64,000 nucleotides of DNA, taken from assembly GCF_030378165.1 (NCBI RefSeq), contig NZ_CP119766.1, forward strand, positions 5,828,001 to 5,892,000, read 5' to 3'. This DNA comes from Flavobacterium panacagri (GTDB lineage: Bacteria > Bacteroidota > Bacteroidia > Flavobacteriales > Flavobacteriaceae). Under the pieces are notes generated by a model that had not been told where the DNA came from, did not search any database, and was given only the letters and a program-made list of their open reading frames with translations. How positions within the stretch are numbered: position 1 is the stretch's first letter; each line of letters begins with the position of its first letter. The position numbers and the translations under genes were made by a program. Positions 27,326 through 35,449 of the stretch are shown here, in pieces.

Positions 27326-28516
27326 GTGTCATTACAATCAAAGCTTTTAAAATCAGAACTAACCGCGGAACTAGATTCCATATTAAATTATTGGTCAGAA
27401 CGTACTATTGATGATCAAAATGGCGGTTTTGTTGGACAAATCGATTTTAACGATCATATCATTGTAAATGCAGAAAAAGGTTCGGTTTTAAATGCCCGAA
27501 TTCTTTGGACTTTTTCTGCCAGTTATCAAATCACAAAAAACGAAAACCACAAAAAACTGGCAGCGAGAGCATTTGAATTTCTTTCGGCTTATTTTTATGA
27601 CACACAATTTGGAGGTCTTTTTTGGAGTATTAACGAGGATAAAACTCCAAAAGACACCAAAAACCAGATTTATGCTCTAGCCTTTGCGATGTATGGATTA
27701 TCTGAATATTATGTGATTTCGAAAGAAGAAAAAGCACTGGAAATAGCTAAAAATCTATATCAAAAAATTCAGGAACACAGTTATGATCCTACCAACAAAG
27801 GTTATTTTGAAGCTTTTACCAGAGATTGGCAGCCGATAGATGATTTACGCCTAAGCGCCAAAGATGCCAACGAGAAAAAAACCATGAATACACATCTTCA
27901 TATTATTGAAGGTTATGTGAATTTATATAAAGTCTGGAAAGACGAAAAACTGCTTGAAGTTATTATTGAACTTCTGGAAACCATTGAAAAATATTTCATC
28001 AATACCGAAACAGGACATTTACGCTTGTTTTTTGATGAAAACTGGAAAGAAAAACCAGATGTTATCTCATACGGGCATGATATCGAAGCGGCTTGGCTTT
28101 TACAGCAATGCGCCGAAATTTCAGGCAATGAAACTTTGATTGCAAATTACAAAAAACATGCTGTTCAAATTGCCGAAGCAACCAAAGAAGGTTTAGACAC
28201 TGATGGAGGTTTGTGGTACGAGTACAATCCTGAAAAAGAGGAATTGATAGCAGAAAAACATTGGTGGCCTCAAGCCGAAGCTTTAATTGGTTTTTACAAC
28301 GCTTATCAATTAACAGGAAAAGAAGAATATCTGGATATTGTTTACAAGAACTGGAAATTCATAAAAAAACATATAATCGACCAGCAAAACGGAGAATGGG
28401 TTTGGGGAGTTTACCCTGACTATACTGCAATGAAAAAAGACAAAGCCGGATTCTGGAAATGTCCCTATCACAACGGACGAGCTTGTATAGAACTTATGCA
28501 GCGAATTCAAGATTAA
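27326..28516 (+). CDS. Cellobiose/mannobiose 2-epimerase (AGE family)
   Basis: A 396-residue cytoplasmic alpha/alpha-barrel epimerase. Translation starts at a GTG 6 bases after the GH130 stop; there is no nearby ATG in frame. Catalytic histidines are visible at His190 (MNTHLHIIEGY), His251 (SYGHDIEAAWL) and near the C-terminus (CPYHNGRACIEL), and KHWWPQAEAL is family-typical. Two-carbon epimerases of this type turn mannobiose into mannosyl-glucose, the substrate of the neighbouring GH130. The gene pair is the core of the known phosphorolytic mannan route. N-acylglucosamine 2-epimerase is the other option by family but is not supported by context. Confidence 0.93.
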   Translation: MSLQSKLLKSELTAELDSILNYWSERTIDDQNGGFVGQIDFNDHIIVNAEKGSVLNARILWTFSASYQITKNENHKKLAARAFEFLSAYFYDTQFGGLFWSINEDKTPKDTKNQIYALAFAMYGLSEYYVISKEEKALEIAKNLYQKIQEHSYDPTNKGYFEAFTRDWQPIDDLRLSAKDANEKKTMNTHLHIIEGYVNLYKVWKDEKLLEVIIELLETIEKYFINTETGHLRLFFDENWKEKPDVISYGHDIEAAWLLQQCAEISGNETLIANYKKHAVQIAEATKEGLDTDGGLWYEYNPEKEELIAEKHWWPQAEALIGFYNAYQLTGKEEYLDIVYKNWKFIKKHIIDQQNGEWVWGVYPDYTAMKKDKAGFWKCPYHNGRACIELMQRIQD

Positions 28517-28550
28517 TTTCATTCATTTCTAATTCTAATTTAAAGTCGTT

Positions 28551-29099
28551 ATGAAACATTTTTTTCTTTTTAGTTTATTGCTAGTCTCTTTACTAATTGA
28601 TGCACAAACCAATCTCCTAAAAAATGGAGGTTTTGAATATGACTTAACCAATTGGAACGGACAAGAAAATGGTGCGCTTTCTCCTTATGATAAAAAATCA
28701 GGAAAAAACAGCGCTTTAATTAATCAGTATACTGGCGCAGAATGGAGAGCATTTGATCAAACTGTTTCGTTAGCAAGAAATACCTATGCAGTAGAATGCA
28801 GTGCCTGGATGAAAGCAGAAGGCATCGAAAATCAAAAAGAAGATTATAAAGCAGCCGCAGTAATTATAGAATTTACAAATAGTGCAGACAAATCAGTCGG
28901 TAGTGAAACAATCGCTCGAGCAAAAGGAACAACTGATTGGGTCAATTACAAAAAAGCTATTAAAGTGCCCTCAGACGCAAAAAAAATCAGAGTAATGCTG
29001 GCTTTGGCACAAACAAACGGAACCGTATTTTTTGACGATATAAAAGTAACCACACTTTCTGAAGAAGAATTTTCAAAATTGAATTCAGAAACAAAATAA
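28551..29099 (+). CDS. Stand-alone secreted carbohydrate-binding protein (CBM4/9-like)
   Basis: A 182-residue protein with a signal peptide ending LIDAQ and a single beta-sandwich of the CBM4/9 type. Typical features are the start NLLKNGGFEYDLTNWN, the middle with VECSAWMKAEG, and the end RVMLALAQTNGTVFFDDIKV. No catalytic domain or lipobox is present, so it is a free or periplasmic binding module. It sits between the epimerase (34 bases before) and the second GH26 (6 bases after). In other species such a module is usually fused to a mannanase, so this could be a split partner that works with the GH26 lipoprotein. Ligand unknown. Confidence 0.8.
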   Translation: MKHFFLFSLLLVSLLIDAQTNLLKNGGFEYDLTNWNGQENGALSPYDKKSGKNSALINQYTGAEWRAFDQTVSLARNTYAVECSAWMKAEGIENQKEDYKAAAVIIEFTNSADKSVGSETIARAKGTTDWVNYKKAIKVPSDAKKIRVMLALAQTNGTVFFDDIKVTTLSEEEFSKLNSETK

Positions 29100-29105
29100 A
29101 CTAAA

Positions 29106-30353
29106 ATGAAAAAATCAGTTTTAAAAACCCTATTGTTGAGCTTCTCCATTTTGGTTTTAGCAGGATGTTCTTCAGATAATGATTCGAATAACGAAGTCAT
29201 AGTCGATCCGCCGACACAATATGATCCTTTGACAACATCAAATGTAACGACTTATATGGTTGATCCAAGTGCAACAGCAGAAACCAAAGCTTTATTTTAC
29301 AATTTAAAAAAACTAGCACAGACCAAAACCGCCATTGGTCAGCAAGATGCTTTCAATAGTTTTTACCAAGATGCCGGAGGAGATTCAGATATCAAAAAAA
29401 ATACAGGTTTTGATCCTGCTGTTTTAGGTTCTGATTTTATGTTTATAACAGACAAAAACAATAACGAACAAGCTAACAACTGGTTCTACCAGCAGGAACA
29501 AAAAATTACCGCCGATGTTAAAGCCGCTTACGCGAAAGGAATAATCAACACCTTCAGCTGGCATTTGAGAGAACCTAATAAAGAAGAATCTTTTTATGCA
29601 GCTGATATGACTCCTGAACAAAAATCGACTGCTTTTAGAAGTATTCTTCCAGGCGGAGTTAATAACGAATGGTACAAAAAGAAATTAGATAAAGTAGCCA
29701 AAGTTATTCTAAATCTAAAAGGTTCAAATGGCGAATTGATTCCTGTAATTTTCAGGCCTTTTCATGAATTTGATGGAAGCTGGTTTTGGTGGGGAGCCGA
29801 TTTCTGCACCGCTGATGAATATAAAAAGGCCTATCAATTTACCGTTGATTACTTAAAAAACACAAAAGGAGTTCATAATATTCTCTATGCATTTTCTCCC
29901 GATAATTCGTATACAACATCCGAAGGATATTTAAGTCGTTATCCTGGAGACAAATACGTTGACATATTGGGAATGGATAATTATGGCGACTTTAACAATC
30001 AAGGAAATGAAGGTGTTAGAAAAGCTAATGCTAAACTAAAAATGATATCGAATATGGCTCTTGATAAAGTAAAAATTGCTGCTTTAACTGAAACAGGCTA
30101 TCAAATCACTGCAACTACTTCACCTGTTCCCAATTGGTTTTCTAGCAATTTGTACAATGCGCTGCATGATAATCCCACATTTGATCTTCAGATTATATCA
30201 ATCAGCTATGTGATGTTTTGGAATAATACTAAAGATGGCTATTATGTTCCGAATGGAACTGTTTCTAATGCAGGTGATTTTAAAACATTTAGTTTAAAAA
30301 CTAAATCTGCGCTGTTAAATTCCCTGCCGAAAATGTATGAAATGCCGAAATAG
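29106..30353 (+). CDS. Second GH26 beta-mannanase lipoprotein
   Basis: A 415-residue GH26 enzyme. The lipobox LAGC (Cys21) is followed by an Asp/Ser/Asn-rich linker (SSDNDSNNE), the kind of acidic tag that directs Bacteroidota lipoproteins to the cell surface. The acid/base is Glu221 (FRPFHEFDGSWFWWG) and the nucleophile is Glu329 (ALTETGY). It differs clearly from the first GH26 (for instance NTFSWHLREPNKE instead of STISWHFDNPA), so the two probably have different cutting modes: this surface enzyme may be the endo-mannanase. It is the last gene of the tightly spaced operon; a repeat element lies downstream. Confidence 0.95.
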   Translation: MKKSVLKTLLLSFSILVLAGCSSDNDSNNEVIVDPPTQYDPLTTSNVTTYMVDPSATAETKALFYNLKKLAQTKTAIGQQDAFNSFYQDAGGDSDIKKNTGFDPAVLGSDFMFITDKNNNEQANNWFYQQEQKITADVKAAYAKGIINTFSWHLREPNKEESFYAADMTPEQKSTAFRSILPGGVNNEWYKKKLDKVAKVILNLKGSNGELIPVIFRPFHEFDGSWFWWGADFCTADEYKKAYQFTVDYLKNTKGVHNILYAFSPDNSYTTSEGYLSRYPGDKYVDILGMDNYGDFNNQGNEGVRKANAKLKMISNMALDKVKIAALTETGYQITATTSPVPNWFSSNLYNALHDNPTFDLQIISISYVMFWNNTKDGYYVPNGTVSNAGDFKTFSLKTKSALLNSLPKMYEMPK

Positions 30354-30358
30354 TTTTT

Positions 30359-30376
30359 TGTTTCAGGTTTCAGGTT
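30359..30376. repeat. Short TTTCAGG direct repeat
   Basis: TGTTTCAGGTTTCAGGTT just after the GH26 stop, two copies of GTTTCAG in tandem. The same word family appears inside the radical SAM gene at 48517-48556. Confidence 0.5.
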
Positions 30377-30404
30377 CACAATAAAACGCGTAAAATAACG
30401 GACT

Positions 30405-30486
30405 GCCCTAGCCCCGATAGAAGTGAAAATCCTTTTTGTGGCGGGGTTCGCCACAAAAAGATTGTAACGGATAGCGGGATTAGCTC
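30405..30486 (+). repeat. Palindromic intergenic element family A, copy 1
   Basis: Left arm GCCCTAGCCCCGATAGAAGTG, then a hairpin with a 12-base stem (30432-30443 with 30449-30460, loop GGGTT), then right arm AACGGATAGCGGGATT. Copy 2 at 59503-59574 is in the opposite orientation and copy 3 at 37827-37910 has the same arms but a different hairpin. It lies between two plus-strand PUL genes. Confidence 0.85.
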
Positions 30487-30502
30487 GATAAAAATATAAA
30501 CT

Positions 30503-31792
30503 ATGAAAACTAGATTTTTAAAAACACTTTCTTTCTCACTGATTTTTGCTGTAATAGCTTGTCAGGCCCAGGAAAAAATTACCGTAAAAGGAAACCAGTT
30601 TTACAAAGGCAACAAACCTTATGCTTATATCGGAACCAATTATTGGTATGGAAGCATGCTGGCTTCAAAGAAAATTGGTGATCGAAAAAGACTGATTCGT
30701 GAACTGGATTTAATGAAGAAAAATGGAATTGATAATTTACGTATTCTTGTAGGTGCTGATGGCGGAAAATATGATTTTACAGTTCGTCCTGCCTTACAAT
30801 ATGAACAGGGAAAGTACGACGAAGATTTATTGGATGGATTGGATTTTCTTCTTAATGAAATGCAAAAACGAAATATGTATGCCGTTTTATACTTAACCAA
30901 TAATTGGGAATGGTCTGGTGGGATGTCGCAATATTTAGAATGGAATGGAAAAGGCCCAGTTCCAGTTCCTGCTATTCCCCCAAATACTTGGCCTCAGTTT
31001 ATGTCTTACACAGAACAATTTCACAGCTGTGAACCTTGTATGGAAGCTTTAAATAATCATGTGAAGTTTATTATTGGAAGAACAAATGCATACTCTAAAA
31101 AGAAATACAACGAAGACAACACAATTATGTCGTGGCAGGTTGGAAATGAACCTAGACTTTTTACGGTTGAAAACGAAGTGAAATTTACCAAATGGCTCAA
31201 TAACATTGTAGATTTAATTGACAGTTTAGACAAAAATCATTTGGTTTCAACAGGTTCTGAAGGAAAAAACAGCTCCAACGACAGCATGGAAATCTTCGAA
31301 AGAACGCATCAAAACCCTAATATCGATTATTTAACGATGCACATCTGGCCTAAAAACTGGAATTGGTTTAAAGCAGACAATGCTGAAGCTACAATGCCAA
31401 AAACAATTGAAAATGCTGGTAAATATATTGATGATCACATCAAAGTGGCTAACAATCTAAAAAGACCCATTATCATCGAAGAATTTGGTCTTCCGAAAGA
31501 AAATGAAAATCTGAAGGCGGGAGCTTCTTCTGTTTACCGAGATAAATTTTACAGCTATATTTTTGGAAGAGTTGCAGAAAGTGTTAAAAATGGCGGGCCG
31601 TTGCAAGCAGCAAATTTTTGGGGTTACGGCGGTGAAGGAAAAGCCATTAACGAAACAGGAAAATGGAATCCAGGTGATCCTTTAACAACAGATCCTCCGC
31701 AAGAACCTCAAGGATTAAATTCTGTTTTCAACGGAGATAAATCAACTCTCGAAATTGTAAAAAAATACAATTTAGAATTAAAGAAAAAGTAA
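30503..31792 (+). CDS. GH5 beta-mannanase (subfamily 7 type), probable lipoprotein
   Basis: A 429-residue retaining glycosidase. A lipobox-like VIAC at residues 17-20 suggests a lipoprotein. The GH5_7 barrel has the acid/base Glu216 in SWQVGNEPR and the nucleophile Glu327 in IIEEFGLP. Aromatic-rich loops include NWYGS-like TNYWYGSML, LTNNWEWSGGM and IWPKNWNWF, typical of mannan-active GH5_7 enzymes such as CmMan5A-type exo-mannanases. It carries a lid-like segment with paired cysteines (CEPC, about 176-179). It sits 149 bases after the second GH26, beyond a repeat element, and may have its own promoter. Confidence 0.93.
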   Translation: MKTRFLKTLSFSLIFAVIACQAQEKITVKGNQFYKGNKPYAYIGTNYWYGSMLASKKIGDRKRLIRELDLMKKNGIDNLRILVGADGGKYDFTVRPALQYEQGKYDEDLLDGLDFLLNEMQKRNMYAVLYLTNNWEWSGGMSQYLEWNGKGPVPVPAIPPNTWPQFMSYTEQFHSCEPCMEALNNHVKFIIGRTNAYSKKKYNEDNTIMSWQVGNEPRLFTVENEVKFTKWLNNIVDLIDSLDKNHLVSTGSEGKNSSNDSMEIFERTHQNPNIDYLTMHIWPKNWNWFKADNAEATMPKTIENAGKYIDDHIKVANNLKRPIIIEEFGLPKENENLKAGASSVYRDKFYSYIFGRVAESVKNGGPLQAANFWGYGGEGKAINETGKWNPGDPLTTDPPQEPQGLNSVFNGDKSTLEIVKKYNLELKKK

Positions 31793-31800
31793 TTTTATTT

Positions 31801-31878
31801 CCAACATATAAGTGATATAAGTTCATTTTAGTAAATGCTTAAGTCAAGCTCTTAAATGAACTTACATCACTTGTATGG
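31801..31878. repeat. Inverted-repeat element family B, copy 1
   Basis: Long imperfect inverted repeat: GTGATATAAGTTCATTT in the left arm (31812-31828) and AAATGAACTTACATCAC in the right arm (31854-31870), with CCA...TGG at the outer ends and a spacer of about 25 bases. It is the same family as the perfect copy at 57533-57626. It lies between two plus-strand genes. Confidence 0.85.
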
Positions 31879-31893
31879 TTTAAAAATGTTCTC

Positions 31894-33873
31894 ATGAAAA
31901 ATATATTTATTCTTTTTTGTTTCATACTCATCAATTTTTCTTTCGCACAGAAGAAACAGGATTTTAACGTAGTTTCTCCTAATGGAAAAATCGAAGTTAA
32001 AATTGTTGCAAATGATAAAATATTCTGGTCAATTTCGCACGAAAAAGATTTGATTTTAGCACCGTCTGAAATGTCTTTAACTTTGGATGGAAGTATTGTT
32101 TTAGGAAAAAATCCAGTTGTTTTAAATTCGAAAAAAGAAAGTGTTAATACTTTTTTTGAAACGCCTTTGTATAAAAAGAAAACCGTAAAAGATCAATACA
32201 GTAAACTGACTATCAACTTTAAAAATGATTTCGAAGTTGAATTTCGTGTTTTTAATGATGGTGCAGCATATCGTTTTATCACAAAAAAGGAAAAAGAGAT
32301 CACAGTAAAATCAGAAGAAGTAGTTTTAAATTTTAATCAGGATTACAATACTTTAATGCCATATGTTCGTGATTTGAGAAACCCGAAAGATCAATTTATT
32401 TCTTCGTTTGAATCACATTATGAAAACAAAAAAGTAAGCGAATTCGCAAAAGATACTTTAGCTTTTTTACCTTTTTTAATTGATTATAAAAACCATAAAA
32501 AAGCAGTTTTCCTAGAAGCAGATTTAGAAGATTATCCAGGATTATTTGTCACCAACAATAAAAACAAAACAGGTTTTGAGTCTCGTTTTTCTAAATACCC
32601 AACTCAAGAAACCAACGGCGGATTTAATTACCTCAACAAACTTATTACCGAAAGAGCCGATTATTTGGTAAAAACCAAAGGAACAAGAACTTTTCCATGG
32701 AGAGCGATTGTTATTTCTGAAAATGATGCGGCTTTAGCCAATAACGATATGGTTCAGAAATTAGCAGAACCATCCAGAATAAAAGACATTTCGTGGATAA
32801 AACCCGGAAAAGTGGCTTGGGATTGGTGGAATGACTGGAATATTTACAATGTCGATTTTAAAGCAGGAATCAATACGCAGACTTATAAATACTATATTGA
32901 TTTTGCTTCTAAAAACAAGGTTGAATATGTAGTTTTAGATGAAGGCTGGAGCGTTGAAACCGATATTATGAAACACAATCCAAATGTAGATTTGGAAGCT
33001 TTAATTGCTTACGCGAAAGAAAGAAATGTTGGTATTATTTTGTGGGCTTCGTGGATGGCAATCAATAATAAAACAGAAGCCGTTTTTGACAATTATGCAA
33101 AACTAGGCGTAAAAGGTTTTAAAGTTGATTTTATAGATCGTGACGATGCAAAAATGGTTAATTCCGTTTATGATATTGCGCAGAAAGCAGCCAATCATAA
33201 ACTAATTATTGATTTCCACGGCATGTACAAACCAACTGGAATTCAGAGAACATTTCCAAATATTTTAAATTTTGAAGGTGTAAAAGGTCTTGAAAATAAT
33301 AAATGGACGCCAAATGATGATGTTCCGCTTTATGATTGTACCATTCCGTTTATAAGAATGATGGCCGGCCCAATGGATTACACTCCCGGTGCAATGCGAA
33401 ACGCCACAAAAAGCGAATTCAAACCTAGTCATTCGACTCCTATGAGTCAGGGAACCAGATGTCACCAATTGGCACTTTACACTATTTTTGAAGCGCCTTT
33501 GCAAATGATGGCCGACAGCCCAACGGCTTTTATGAAAGAGCAGGAAAGCACCGATTTTATTGCTAAAATCCCAACCACTTTTGATGAAACCGTCGCTCTT
33601 GATGGAGAAGTTGGAAAATATGTTTCAATTGCCAGAAAAAAAGAAAATACTTGGTATTTAGGTGTAATTACAAATTGGGATTCCAGAGATATTACAATTG
33701 ACTTTTCTTTCCTTGAAAAAGGTAAAAAATTCCAAGCCGAAATCTTCTCAGATGGAATAAACGCAGAAAAAGCGGCAACTGATTATAAAAAAGAAATAGT
33801 TACAGTTGATTCCACAACGAAATTAAAATATCATTTGGCTAGCGGTGGCGGATTAGCGATGATTATTAAATAA
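31894..33873 (+). CDS. GH97 alpha-galactosidase
   Basis: A 659-residue secreted enzyme (signal ending FSFAQ). GH97 has an N-terminal beta-sandwich (about 22-290), a TIM barrel (about 300-560) and a C-terminal beta domain. The barrel shows WDWWNDWN, LDEGWS and the GFKVDFIDRDD motif. An Asp at position 412 in this place marks the retaining, alpha-galactosidase branch (BtGal97b-like); the inverting alpha-glucosidase branch (SusB-like) has Glu instead and binds calcium. Together with GH27 it would strip galactose from galactoglucomannan, perhaps one on polymer and one on oligosaccharide. A bidirectional terminator follows. Confidence 0.93.
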   Translation: MKNIFILFCFILINFSFAQKKQDFNVVSPNGKIEVKIVANDKIFWSISHEKDLILAPSEMSLTLDGSIVLGKNPVVLNSKKESVNTFFETPLYKKKTVKDQYSKLTINFKNDFEVEFRVFNDGAAYRFITKKEKEITVKSEEVVLNFNQDYNTLMPYVRDLRNPKDQFISSFESHYENKKVSEFAKDTLAFLPFLIDYKNHKKAVFLEADLEDYPGLFVTNNKNKTGFESRFSKYPTQETNGGFNYLNKLITERADYLVKTKGTRTFPWRAIVISENDAALANNDMVQKLAEPSRIKDISWIKPGKVAWDWWNDWNIYNVDFKAGINTQTYKYYIDFASKNKVEYVVLDEGWSVETDIMKHNPNVDLEALIAYAKERNVGIILWASWMAINNKTEAVFDNYAKLGVKGFKVDFIDRDDAKMVNSVYDIAQKAANHKLIIDFHGMYKPTGIQRTFPNILNFEGVKGLENNKWTPNDDVPLYDCTIPFIRMMAGPMDYTPGAMRNATKSEFKPSHSTPMSQGTRCHQLALYTIFEAPLQMMADSPTAFMKEQESTDFIAKIPTTFDETVALDGEVGKYVSIARKKENTWYLGVITNWDSRDITIDFSFLEKGKKFQAEIFSDGINAEKAATDYKKEIVTVDSTTKLKYHLASGGGLAMIIK

Positions 33874-33886
33874 ATGAAAAGTTTAT

Positions 33887-33919
33887 AACCCTAACAGGTT
33901 TTAAAAACCTGTTAGGGTT
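33887..33919. terminator. Bidirectional terminator between GH97 and the aldo/keto reductase
   Basis: A perfect 16-base palindrome (AACCCTAACAGGTTTT with its complement at 33904-33919) with a 1-base centre, between two convergent stop codons. The loop must form within the T/A core. It could equally be a copy of a repeat element, as the same word is common in related genomes. Confidence 0.7.
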
Positions 33920-33923
33920 ACTA

Positions 33924-34880
33924 TTAAGCTAATATCTTCTCAATCGCATTCAATTCATCAGCCGTAAAATCAGTATTCTGAAGACAATCAATATTATTAC
34001 ACAATTGTTTCACAGAACTTGCACCGATTAAAACCGATGTAATTCGTTTATCTTTTTGCAGCCAAGCCAAAGCCATTTGTGCCAAAGACTGATTTCGATT
34101 TTGAGCAATTTCATTCAGCTGAATCAATTTCTGAATTCTTTCCTCCGTAACCTCATCTTCTCTCAAATGTCCGTTTGGATTATGTGCTCTTGAATTTTCT
34201 GGAATTCCATTTAAATATTTATCCGTCAAAAGTCCCTGTGCCAAAGGCGAAAAAGCAATGCAACCTACTCCTTTTTCTTCTAGCACATCAAGCAAACCAT
34301 CTTCAACCCAACGCTGCAACATCGAATATTTAGCCTGATGAATCAAACAAGGCGTTCCTAATTGCTTTAAAACATCAACAGCAACTCGAGTCTGTTCTGC
34401 CGAATAATTGCTGATTCCAACGTATAAAGCCTTTCCACTTCTAACAGCATAATCTAAAGCCATCATAGTTTCTTCGATTGGCGTTTCAGGATCTGGACGA
34501 TGCGAATAAAAAATATCGACATAATCGACTTTCATTCTCTTTAAACTCTGATCTAAACTTGAAAGCAAATATTTTCTTGAACCCCAGTCGCCATAAGGAC
34601 CATCCCACATAGTGTAACCAGCCTTAGTCGAAATTATAATTTCATCACGCAGATTTCCTTGAAAATTATGCCACAAAATTTTACCAAAATTAGTTTCAGC
34701 AGAACCTGGAACAGGTCCATAATTATTGGCTAAATCATAATGTGTAATTCCTTTATCAAAAGCCTCTACAGCAATACTTTCGGCATTATCAAAATTATCT
34801 ACTGATCCGAAGTTATGCCATAATCCTAAAGAAATCTCTGGAAGTAGCAATCCGCTTTTCCCACATCTGTTATATTTCAT
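33924..34880 (-). CDS. Aldo/keto reductase (YghZ/AKR14-like)
   Basis: A 318-residue NADPH-dependent reductase with one TIM barrel. The catalytic tetrad is visible as Asp (THYDLANNYG), Tyr (same motif), Lys (ISTKAGYTMW) and His (YSHRPDP). The long N-terminal GPVPGSAETNFGKIL and WDGPYGDWGSRKYL segments fit the YghZ/glyceraldehyde-3-phosphate reductase branch. It has no signal peptide. Its substrate here is unknown; sugar-derived aldehydes are plausible next to a PUL. It is transcribed alone, convergent to GH97 and divergent from the DUF433 gene. Confidence 0.9.
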   Translation of the reverse strand: MKYNRCGKSGLLLPEISLGLWHNFGSVDNFDNAESIAVEAFDKGITHYDLANNYGPVPGSAETNFGKILWHNFQGNLRDEIIISTKAGYTMWDGPYGDWGSRKYLLSSLDQSLKRMKVDYVDIFYSHRPDPETPIEETMMALDYAVRSGKALYVGISNYSAEQTRVAVDVLKQLGTPCLIHQAKYSMLQRWVEDGLLDVLEEKGVGCIAFSPLAQGLLTDKYLNGIPENSRAHNPNGHLREDEVTEERIQKLIQLNEIAQNRNQSLAQMALAWLQKDKRITSVLIGASSVKQLCNNIDCLQNTDFTADELNAIEKILA

Positions 34881-34930
34881 TGTTTTAATTTATAAGTTGG
34901 AGGTTTAATAGATTTTAAAAATACAAAAAA

Positions 34931-34995
34931 CTCCCGCAGATTTTGCTGATTTAGGAGATAAAAAAATCTTCCTAATTTGCTCAATCTGCGAGAGG
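34931..34995. repeat. Inverted-repeat element family E, copy 1
   Basis: CTCCCGCAGATTTTGCTGAT in the left arm answers to a right arm ending AATCTGCGAGAGG, with TAGGAGAT/ATCTTCCTA pairing further in. It shares the core CGCAGATTTTGC with the copy at 41287-41387. It lies between divergently transcribed genes, so it is not simply a terminator. Confidence 0.75.
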
Positions 34996-35018
34996 AAATT
35001 AAAAATCTAATTCATTTT

Positions 35019-35026
35019 TAATTTTG
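35019..35026 (+). promoter_or_regulatory. -7 promoter box for the DUF433 gene
   Basis: TAATTTTG, an exact TAnnTTTG match followed by C, 25 bases before the ATG at 35051. Confidence 0.4.
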
Positions 35027-35050
35027 CAAATTTGTTTAAAATTTAAAATT

Positions 35051-35248
35051 ATGAATAATAATTGGCAAAATTTAATTTCGATAGATTCTGATATCAGATT
35101 TGGTAAGCCTATCATAACAGGAACGAGAATTTGTGTTTCAGATATTCTTTCGTGGCTTTCTACAGGAATGTCTTTTGAACAAATTATTGAAGATTTTCCG
35201 GAATTAAACAAAGAACATATTCTTGCCGCTCTAATTTTTTCTGCATAA
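35051..35248 (+). CDS. DUF433 protein, antitoxin-like, without a toxin partner
   Basis: A 65-residue protein of the DUF433 family, whose members are often antitoxins of PIN-like (DUF5615) toxins. The ATG at 35051 is used; the frame reaches upstream only to a TTG inside a -7 box. Visible features are DIRFGKPIITGTRICVSDIL, the conserved family core, and a small helix-turn-helix-like C-terminus FEQIIEDFPELNKEHILAAL. A partner gene would normally start within a few bases, but here a repeat element follows directly. The protein may be an orphan regulator, or the toxin may have been lost to the element's insertion. Confidence 0.85.
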   Translation: MNNNWQNLISIDSDIRFGKPIITGTRICVSDILSWLSTGMSFEQIIEDFPELNKEHILAALIFSA

Positions 35249-35253
35249 TAATA

Positions 35254-35386
35254 TTCAATAGCGTCCAGCTTTAGCTGGATGAAAATATAAACGCAATCAA
35301 AAAGGCTTTAGCCAAACTTTAAAGTTCGGCTAAAGCCTTTTTCTATTCAATCATATTCCCCCTAGCTAAAGCTAGGGGCTATTGAA
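35254..35386. repeat. Composite palindromic element family D (MITE-like)
   Basis: A 133-base element bounded by the inverted repeat TTCAATAGC (35254-35262) and GCTATTGAA (35378-35386). Next to each end is a small hairpin (CCAGCTTTAGCTGG and CCCCTAGCTAAAGCTAGGGG). In the centre is a 22-base inverted repeat with one mismatch, AAAAAGGCTTTAGCC at 35299 pairing to 35342. It lies between convergent genes and directly after DUF433. It might also terminate transcription. Confidence 0.8.
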
Positions 35387-35449
35387 AAATTAGTGAATTC
35401 GTGGCCAAAAAAAACTTTGTGCCTTAGTGCCTTTGCGGCAAAAACCCTT

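Noticed and set aside
23537..30353. The two GH26 genes as a recent tandem duplication
   Set aside because: They share only family motifs; length, signal type and most loops differ, so the duplication is not recent.
34999..35211. Minus-strand 70-residue frame opposite DUF433 as the missing toxin
   Set aside because: It is an antisense shadow with no PIN-like motif (no conserved acidic residues in the right order).
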